A DNA stretch of 64,000 bases, taken from NCBI GenBank assembly GCA_038213435.1, contig JBBQTI010000002.1:106266-170265 (forward strand), written 5' to 3'. Position numbers and translations under genes: made by a program. Below the pieces are notes generated by a model. It worked only from the letters and a program-made list of their open reading frames with translations, made no database searches and was not told the DNA's origin. Origin of the DNA: PALSA-610 sp038213435. GTDB lineage: Bacteria; Actinomycetota; Acidimicrobiia; IMCC26256; PALSA-610. This document shows positions 58,673 through 64,000 of the stretch, one piece after another (position 1 is the stretch's first letter; every line of letters begins with the position of its first letter).

Positions 58673-59695
58673 TCAGGGCGGCGCCATCACGAGCACCGCG
58701 GCACCTGTGACCCGGTCGTGGGAGAGATCTCGTAGCGCCTGGTTCGCCTGGTCGAATCGGTAAGGCGTGGTCGAGACCTGCATGTGCATGTGCTGCGCAG
58801 TCCACAGCAGGAGGCGGCCGTCGTCTCGTGTATTCGCAGTCACGCTGCGCAGCGTTCGCTCTTGAAAGAGGTGCCGTTCATAGTTGAGCGTCGGGATGTC
58901 ACTGAGGTGGATGCCGGCGACCGCGAGCGTGCCGCCGCGGTCGAGCGCCTCCAGCGCGGGCGGCACGAGCGTCCCGACCGGGGCGAAGAGCAGCGCGGCG
59001 TCGAGCGGTTCGGGCGGCTGGTCGGCAGCTCCACCCGCGCTCACCGCGCCGAGCTCGAGCGCGAGCTGTTGCGCCTCGGGTGATCTCGTGAGCACGTGAA
59101 CACGGAGTCCTTCGGAGATTGCCACTTGGGCCGTCAGGTGCGCGGACGCACCGAAGCCGTAGATGCCGAGCCGACCATCCGGCGGGCATTCGGACTCCCG
59201 GAGCGCGCGGTAGCCGATGATACCCGCGCAGAGGAGCGGAGCCGCGTGCACATCGTCGAAGCCCGGCGGCAAGGGATACGCGTAATCCGTCTCGGCGGTG
59301 AGGTATTCGGCGTATCCGCCGTCGACGTCCCAGCCGGTGAAGAGGGGAGCGATGCACAGATTCTCGCGGCCGGTCGTGCAGAACCGGCACACTCCGCAGG
59401 TGCGGGCGAGCCACGGGACGCCGACGCGGTCACCCTCCGCGAAGCGATGCGAATCCCGACCGACGCGATCGACGATTCCCACGACTTCGTGCCCCGGCGT
59501 GACCTGCGAACGCCGCGGAGGCAGGTCACCTTCGGCGAGGTGAAGATCCGTGCGACAAACTCCACAGGTCAGAACTCGGATTCGGATCTGGCTCGGCTCG
59601 GGAACGGGGATGGGACGCTCGACGAGCTCGAGGGGGTGTTCGTCGATCGGGCCCGGTCCGCTGACGACCCAAGCCCGCATCGTTGTGGCGCTCAT
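58673..59695 (-). CDS. Zinc-dependent alcohol dehydrogenase (MDR)
   Basis: 340 residues. Catalytic zinc site: Cys/Asp in LTCGVCRTDLHLAEGD and His in GHEVVGIVDRVG. Structural zinc loop: CGVCRFCTTGRENLC (four Cys). Rossmann motif IYGFGASAHLTAQVA. The enzyme should oxidise alcohols or reduce aldehydes with NAD(P). Divergent from an SDR gene (92-bp gap). Confidence 0.93.
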   Translation of the reverse strand: MSATTMRAWVVSGPGPIDEHPLELVERPIPVPEPSQIRIRVLTCGVCRTDLHLAEGDLPPRRSQVTPGHEVVGIVDRVGRDSHRFAEGDRVGVPWLARTCGVCRFCTTGRENLCIAPLFTGWDVDGGYAEYLTAETDYAYPLPPGFDDVHAAPLLCAGIIGYRALRESECPPDGRLGIYGFGASAHLTAQVAISEGLRVHVLTRSPEAQQLALELGAVSAGGAADQPPEPLDAALLFAPVGTLVPPALEALDRGGTLAVAGIHLSDIPTLNYERHLFQERTLRSVTANTRDDGRLLLWTAQHMHMQVSTTPYRFDQANQALRDLSHDRVTGAAVLVMAPP

Positions 59696-59787
59696 GCGGT
59701 CAACTCTGCCGCACGTGAAGATACGGTGCGTCCGCGCGCAGTCCCGCGATCCACGACGCCCTTGGGCGCAACTCGAACGGAGATGCC

Positions 59788-60546
59788 GTGACGAAGACCG
59801 TGATGATCACCGGTTCGGGTTCCGGATTCGGAAAGGGTGCCAGTCTGGCCCTCGCCGCGCGCGGGCACCGGGTCATTGCGACCACCGAGACCGAGGCTCA
59901 AGCCGCAGCACTGCGCGTCGAGGCGCCGCAGCTCACGGTCGAAAAGCTCGACATCACCTCGACCGACGTCGCCAAGGCCGCAGGCTGGGACATCGACGTG
60001 CTCATCAACAACGCCGGCGCCGGCCAGACGGGACCGATGGCGGATGTGCCGTTGGATCGCGTTCGGCATCTGTTCGAGGTCAACGTGTTCGGCACGCTCG
60101 CCGTCACTCAGAACGTGTTGCCGCGCATGGTGGCCAAGGGTGCGGGTCGGGTCATCATCGTGTCGTCGATCGCCGGGGTGATGTCGGGTCCGTCGTTCGG
60201 TCCGTATTCGATGACGAAGCACGCGCTGGAAGCGATGGGCAAGGCCATGCGCGCCGAGTTGGCGCCGCAAGGTATTGACGTGACATTGCTGAACCCCGGT
60301 CCGTATCTCACTGGGTTCAACGACCGGATGGCCGACTCGATGTGGGAGTGGTTCGGGGACGGGTCACTCAATGCGCCGGCGACACCCATGTTCCAGATGA
60401 TGCGCGACCTCGTCACGAACGGTCAGATGGATCCCGCCGAGGTCGTGACCCGAATGGTCGAGCTGACCGAGGCCGACACGACGACCGAGAACAACTTCGT
60501 ACCCCCCGAGATCCTCGCCCAGATGGGGTTGCAACCGGGCACTTAG
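59788..60546 (+). CDS. Short-chain dehydrogenase/reductase
   Basis: 252 residues from GTG 59788. Nucleotide motif ITGSGSGFGKGASLALAARG (a TGxxxGxG form), NNAGAGQTGP, catalytic Ser in IVSSIAGVMSGPS, and Tyr/Lys in YSMTKHALEAMGK. Complete classical SDR; substrate unknown. Confidence 0.94.
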   Translation: MTKTVMITGSGSGFGKGASLALAARGHRVIATTETEAQAAALRVEAPQLTVEKLDITSTDVAKAAGWDIDVLINNAGAGQTGPMADVPLDRVRHLFEVNVFGTLAVTQNVLPRMVAKGAGRVIIVSSIAGVMSGPSFGPYSMTKHALEAMGKAMRAELAPQGIDVTLLNPGPYLTGFNDRMADSMWEWFGDGSLNAPATPMFQMMRDLVTNGQMDPAEVVTRMVELTEADTTTENNFVPPEILAQMGLQPGT

Positions 60547-60585
60547 ATCACCGATTGCTCACACTCGCGTCACCAGCCGCAAACG

Positions 60586-61512
60586 ATGAGCACGGACAAT
60601 GACGGTGTGCCCCACGTTTGTCGGAGCGTCTCGATCGGTTTCCTCGCCGCGCTCGGCGCCCTGACGGCGGGATGCTCGGCCGACGGTACGTCGGCGCCGT
60701 TGGCGTCATCGTCCCCTTCGACGGCACCCTCGCCCTCGGCGTCGTCGGCCGTGACCTCGACGCCCGACCGCTCGTACACGGCCGGCCGCCATGACGTCTC
60801 CTTCGACGTCGGGGGGGCCACGCGCACGGCCGTCGTCGTCGTCCCGACCGACTCGCCGCACGCCGCGCCGCTCGTATTCGTGTTCCACGGGCACGGCGGC
60901 AGCGGCGCGGGCATCGAGCGCAAGATGCAGATCGAGAAGTTGTGGCCCGACGCCATCGTGGTCTATCCCGACGGGCTCGTCGGCCATCAAGGCATCACCG
61001 ATCCGCAAGGCACCAAGCCCGGTTGGCAGACCCGTCTCGGCGAGCGCGAAGACATGGACATCAGGTTCTACGACACCATGCTCGCGACGTTGCGGTCGAA
61101 GCTGTCCGTCGACCCTGCGCGCGTCTACCTCATGGGTCACTCCAACGGCTCTGCCTTCGTGTCATTGCTGTTGAACCGGCGCGGCGACGCGATTGCCGCG
61201 ACGGCGAACATGTCTGCGCAGCCGCCGGCACGGCTGCTCGAGAGCGACCCCGTGCGTTCGATGTTCATGTCGATGGGCATGAGCGACCCGATCGTGCCCT
61301 ACGACAACCAGAAGCGAAGTATCCCAATCGCGGAGCAGAAGCTCGGAGTCGACCGGAGCCGGGCGACCGTCCGCGGCTACCTCCGGTCGGAGCCCGCCCG
61401 CGGGAACCTCGAGCTCGAGACGTACGTGTACCCCGGCGGACACGCACCGCCGGCCGAGGTTCCCCGTCTCGTCGTCGAGTTCTTCGAGCGGCACACTCTC
61501 GCAGGCGGCTGA
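60586..61512 (+). CDS. Secreted lipoprotein esterase, PHB-depolymerase/LpqC-like
   Basis: 308 residues. Signal IGFLAALGALTAGC with a lipobox Cys, then a Ser/Pro-rich linker to about residue 62. Alpha/beta-hydrolase: oxyanion region LVFVFHGHGGSGAG, nucleophile GHSNGSAF, Asp in MGMSDPIVPYD and His in YPGGHAPPAEV. Family members cleave polyhydroxybutyrate or feruloyl/acetyl esters. It lies 40 bp after the SDR gene. Confidence 0.9.
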   Translation: MSTDNDGVPHVCRSVSIGFLAALGALTAGCSADGTSAPLASSSPSTAPSPSASSAVTSTPDRSYTAGRHDVSFDVGGATRTAVVVVPTDSPHAAPLVFVFHGHGGSGAGIERKMQIEKLWPDAIVVYPDGLVGHQGITDPQGTKPGWQTRLGEREDMDIRFYDTMLATLRSKLSVDPARVYLMGHSNGSAFVSLLLNRRGDAIAATANMSAQPPARLLESDPVRSMFMSMGMSDPIVPYDNQKRSIPIAEQKLGVDRSRATVRGYLRSEPARGNLELETYVYPGGHAPPAEVPRLVVEFFERHTLAGG

Positions 61513-61535
61513 ATCGATCCGCGCGCTCGATCCTT

Positions 61536-62402
61536 CTAGCGGGGCTTCTGGCCGATGACGAACGCGACGGGGGCCGGGCCCGATCGCTCGAGCTCGCGCA
61601 CCGATGCGAAACCCGCGTCGCGAAGCAGTTCGGTCGAGCGTTCGGCATCGAGGGTGCAGCCCCCGCCGCGAATGGTGCTCAGCGCCATCGTCGCCTGCGC
61701 GAGCGGGTCGGGCGCCGGCTCGAACCGTCCGAGCACGACCCAACCACCGGGGCGCAACGCGTTGACGATCTTCGCAAGCGCGGTGATCAACGCATCCTCG
61801 GGGAGGAAGAACGTCGGAACCCACGCGCAGTCGTAGGCGTCGACGTCGTCAAGCTCGGTCACGTCCTGGTTCCTCAGGGTGATGCGATCATCGAGGCCCG
61901 CCTCTTTGACGTTCGTCCGCGCCCGCTCGAGCGCCGGCTCCCACACGTCGAGCCCGACGACCGTGGCCGAAGGCCAGAGGTTCGCCGCCGCGATCGCGAG
62001 CCATCCGACTCCCGTACCGACGTCCAACAGCGAGGTGACGCGCTCGAGCTCCGGAACGGCGGCCAGCACCGGCGGGATCATCATCGAGCCCCGCCCCATG
62101 CCCTCGAGTACGAGCGGGTCGGTATACGTCCAACCCGGCGGCCGTCCGGGGTCGTTCAACAGTTCCGCGGCCTGGGCGAAGTAGAGGCGGATGATGTTCA
62201 AAGCCATCGCCTGCTGTGGCGGCGCGAGCGAGTCGAGATCGGGGAGGCCGGCGGCCGCCGACACCGAAGCAAGGGCCGACGCGAATGCCGGATCGACGCC
62301 GGTGCCGGAGCTCTTCAAGCTCAGCTCGGCCCCGATCGCCGCGAGGGCGTTGTTGGCCACCAACAGAGGGCTCACTACCGCCATGACCTTTTCGAATGAC
62401 AT
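61536..62402 (-). CDS. Class I SAM-dependent methyltransferase
   Basis: 288 residues. A helical N-terminus (~1-120) is followed by the SAM domain: SLLDVGTGVGWLAIAAANLW, VVGLDVWEPALERARTNVKEAG, ITLRNQDVTELDDVDAYD and ALRPGGWVVLGRF. The N-terminal part probably serves dimerisation or substrate binding. Substrate unknown. Divergent from the STAND gene at 62500. Confidence 0.9.
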   Translation of the reverse strand: MSFEKVMAVVSPLLVANNALAAIGAELSLKSSGTGVDPAFASALASVSAAAGLPDLDSLAPPQQAMALNIIRLYFAQAAELLNDPGRPPGWTYTDPLVLEGMGRGSMMIPPVLAAVPELERVTSLLDVGTGVGWLAIAAANLWPSATVVGLDVWEPALERARTNVKEAGLDDRITLRNQDVTELDDVDAYDCAWVPTFFLPEDALITALAKIVNALRPGGWVVLGRFEPAPDPLAQATMALSTIRGGGCTLDAERSTELLRDAGFASVRELERSGPAPVAFVIGQKPR

Positions 62403-62499
62403 GGGTCCGCTCCTCGAGTTCGTCGAAGGAGATCATGCCGTCCGGCGCCGGCGGGCGCATCCGTGGAACCACCGGTCCTAGTGCCGACAGACTTGCGGG

Positions 62500-64000
62500 A
62501 TGCGTGGCGGAGGGAGCGGCGGGGTCCGGCGGGCCCCTGTGGTTGTCGGGCGGGAGGTCGAGCTCGACCGTCTCGTGCGCGCCGTCCACGAATCTCGCGC
62601 GGGCGCCTCCACCTGCGTGTTCCTGGTCGGCGAGGGCGGGGTCGGCAAGACGCGGCTGCTCGCCGAAGTCGCGGCCGAGAGCCGTCAGCTCGGCCTCGCG
62701 GTACTGGCCGGGCGTTCGCCGGTCACGACACCGGTCGCGTTCAGCGTGGTCGCGGAGGCGTTGCGCTCCTGGCTGCGTGCGCACCGTGCCGAGACGTCGA
62801 TGGCGCCATACGACGCGGGACTGCGTCTCGTGCTCCCGGAGTGGCCGAGCGCCGGCGCGTCGGCGGCGAGTCTCTCGGAAGCGCAGCTCCGACTGCTCGC
62901 GCTCGAGGGGGTTGTGCGGCTGACGCGGGAGATCGCGGCGCCCAGCTCCGCCGCGGTGCTCCTGTTGGACGATCTTCACGGTGCCGATCACGACAGCCTC
63001 GAAGCGATCCGATACCTCGCGGCCGCGTCGATCGAACGGGTGCTCATTGTCGGCGCGCTTCGCTCTCGTGAGGCAACGCTGCCGGAGCAAGTCGTGCGCG
63101 CCCTGCAGCGCGACGGTGTCGCCGACGTGTTCGAGCTCGAGCCGCTCGGCCGGCGGCAGGTGACCGATCTTCTCGGCGCCCTGCTCGACGGCGAACCACC
63201 TGAAGAGCTCGTCGCCGATGTCGTGGCACGCACCGACGGCGTCCCGCTGCTCGTCGAGGAAGTTCTCGATGCCCATCTCCGATCGGGCTCGATCGACGTC
63301 GGAGAGCGTGGCGTCCAATGGCGCGGAGGTACGACCGGCGTGCCCCGCACGATCTGCGACATGGTGCAGGTGCGACTCGTTCGGCTTCCGACTCAGCAGC
63401 GCGAGATCGTGACGGTCGGTGCCGTGCTGGGTAACTTCGATGTGGCGCTGCTGGGAGCCGTGGCGGGCCGGACCGCCGCCGCGGTCGGCGAGGCGGTCGC
63501 CGCCGGCGTCGACGCCGGATTGCTCGAGACCGTCGGCGGCAACGTCGACTTTCGCCACGACGTGATCCGCGAAGGAGTGCTCGAAGCCACCCTCCCGCAC
63601 GTGTTGAGCACCATCCACCGGCGCGCCGCGGACGCGCTCGCAGACGCCTCCGCGAATGACGCGGCGACGCTCGAGCGGCGCGCCCACCACCTCGAGCGAA
63701 TTGGTGAGCACGATGTTGCCGCCGCGCTCCTCACGGAGGCGGCTACGACCTCTCTCGCGGAGCACGCGCTGCTGGGCGCGGAGGCGCTCGCTCGCAAAGC
63801 CTCCGAATTGGCGCGCGCTCCGCATACGCGAGACGAGGCATCCGACGCGCTTGCCCGCGCGCTCGCGGTCCAAGGGCGATGGACGGATGCGCTGACCCTG
63901 GACGAGAAGGCAGTGAGCGAGCACGGCGCGACTCCGACGCGGCGCAACCGCATGGCCTTGTGTGCGCTCGAGGCGGCTCGACCGGATATCGCGTCCGCGT
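62500..64000 (+). CDS. STAND/AAA ATPase regulator (3' end outside window)
   Basis: The plus frame from ATG 62500 is open to the window end (500 codons), so the gene runs on. It opens RGGGSGGVRRAPVVVGREVE, then Walker A GEGGVGKT (nt 62629-62652), AVLLLDDLHGADHDSLEA (Walker B), and DGVPLLVEEVLDAHL. Helical repeats follow (RRAADALADASANDAATLER). There is no cyclase domain before the ATPase; GTG 62539 is an alternative start. A long antisense frame (61888-63924) is its shadow. LuxR-type regulators of this layout usually end in an HTH, which would lie beyond the window. Confidence 0.88.
   Translation, partial: MRGGGSGGVRRAPVVVGREVELDRLVRAVHESRAGASTCVFLVGEGGVGKTRLLAEVAAESRQLGLAVLAGRSPVTTPVAFSVVAEALRSWLRAHRAETSMAPYDAGLRLVLPEWPSAGASAASLSEAQLRLLALEGVVRLTREIAAPSSAAVLLLDDLHGADHDSLEAIRYLAAASIERVLIVGALRSREATLPEQVVRALQRDGVADVFELEPLGRRQVTDLLGALLDGEPPEELVADVVARTDGVPLLVEEVLDAHLRSGSIDVGERGVQWRGGTTGVPRTICDMVQVRLVRLPTQQREIVTVGAVLGNFDVALLGAVAGRTAAAVGEAVAAGVDAGLLETVGGNVDFRHDVIREGVLEATLPHVLSTIHRRAADALADASANDAATLERRAHHLERIGEHDVAAALLTEAATTSLAEHALLGAEALARKASELARAPHTRDEASDALARALAVQGRWTDALTLDEKAVSEHGATPTRRNRMALCALEAARPDIASA

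Noticed and set aside
61888..63924. 678-codon minus-strand frame
   Set aside because: Shadow of the real plus-strand STAND gene at 62500, which has Walker A and B motifs; it also overlaps the methyltransferase gene in the wrong frame.
1..64000. tRNA or rRNA genes, CRISPR arrays, insertion sequences, prophage
   Set aside because: No rRNA-like stretch, tRNA cloverleaf, spaced repeat array, transposase or integrase motif was seen on either strand by eye; a dedicated scan could still find a single tRNA.

Overview
This is a high-GC window with dense genes, short gaps, many GTG/TTG starts and many ATGA/TGATG stop-start overlaps. An F420-type LLM oxidoreductase, a mycothiol-type DinB protein, a SigE-family ECF factor, a DUF5996 protein and large cyclase/STAND/LuxR regulators point to a soil or sediment actinobacterium. 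Class Acidimicrobiia is the best guess, from gene content only. I saw no rRNA, tRNA, CRISPR array, transposase or phage gene.

Layout. 1-4.2 kb: the 3' part of a cyclase/NB-ARC/LuxR regulator, then a small barrel protein and an unexported Peripla_BP_6 ligand-binding protein. 4.5-8.4 kb: stress block with a large catalase coupled to a hemerythrin gene, and on the other strand a CsbD-like/coiled-coil pair. 8.4-12.2 kb: cupin and TetR genes flanking a palindrome, a GYD protein, and an ECF sigma factor coupled to a membrane-anchored propeller protein. 12.3-14.3 kb: Phd/VapC toxin-antitoxin pair (toxin frameshifted) and a self-inhibited Fic protein. 14.2-18.8 kb: small enzymes mixed with decayed genes (frameshifted DinB, truncated paralogue, EAL-domain tail). 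18.8-20.2 kb: DinB/AHSA1/ArsR operon. 20.3-27.7 kb: two convergent giant regulators, each broken by one single-base shift. 27.8-35.3 kb: TetR with tandem operators, a molybdopterin oxidoreductase, an HpcH aldolase/D-hydroxyacid dehydrogenase pair and a UvrD-type helicase. 35.7-48.3 kb: a 12.6-kb co-directional signalling island, one membrane GGDEF-EAL protein followed by three tandem cyclase-STAND-TPR paralogues. 48.3-62.4 kb: small metabolic genes, a lipoprotein sulfatase, an ArsR/AHSA1 pair, OsmC, DUF5996, an LLM oxidoreductase, a TPR-LuxR regulator, ADH, SDR and a lipoprotein esterase. 62.5 kb to the end: a STAND regulator running off the window.

The main theme is signalling. Eight proteins of roughly 550-1350 residues combine STAND/NB-ARC ATPases, TPR or WD40 repeats, class III cyclase domains and LuxR HTHs. 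The three tandem paralogues keep most cyclase catalytic residues but have valine where the transition-state asparagine should be. Their cyclase domain is therefore probably a degenerate binding module.

Five genes carry exactly one +1 or -1 shift each (near 12740, 15280, 23090, 25140 and 53437) while homology continues across the shift. That could be residual indel errors in a long-read or metagenome assembly, or real decay. Raw reads should be checked before these are called pseudogenes.
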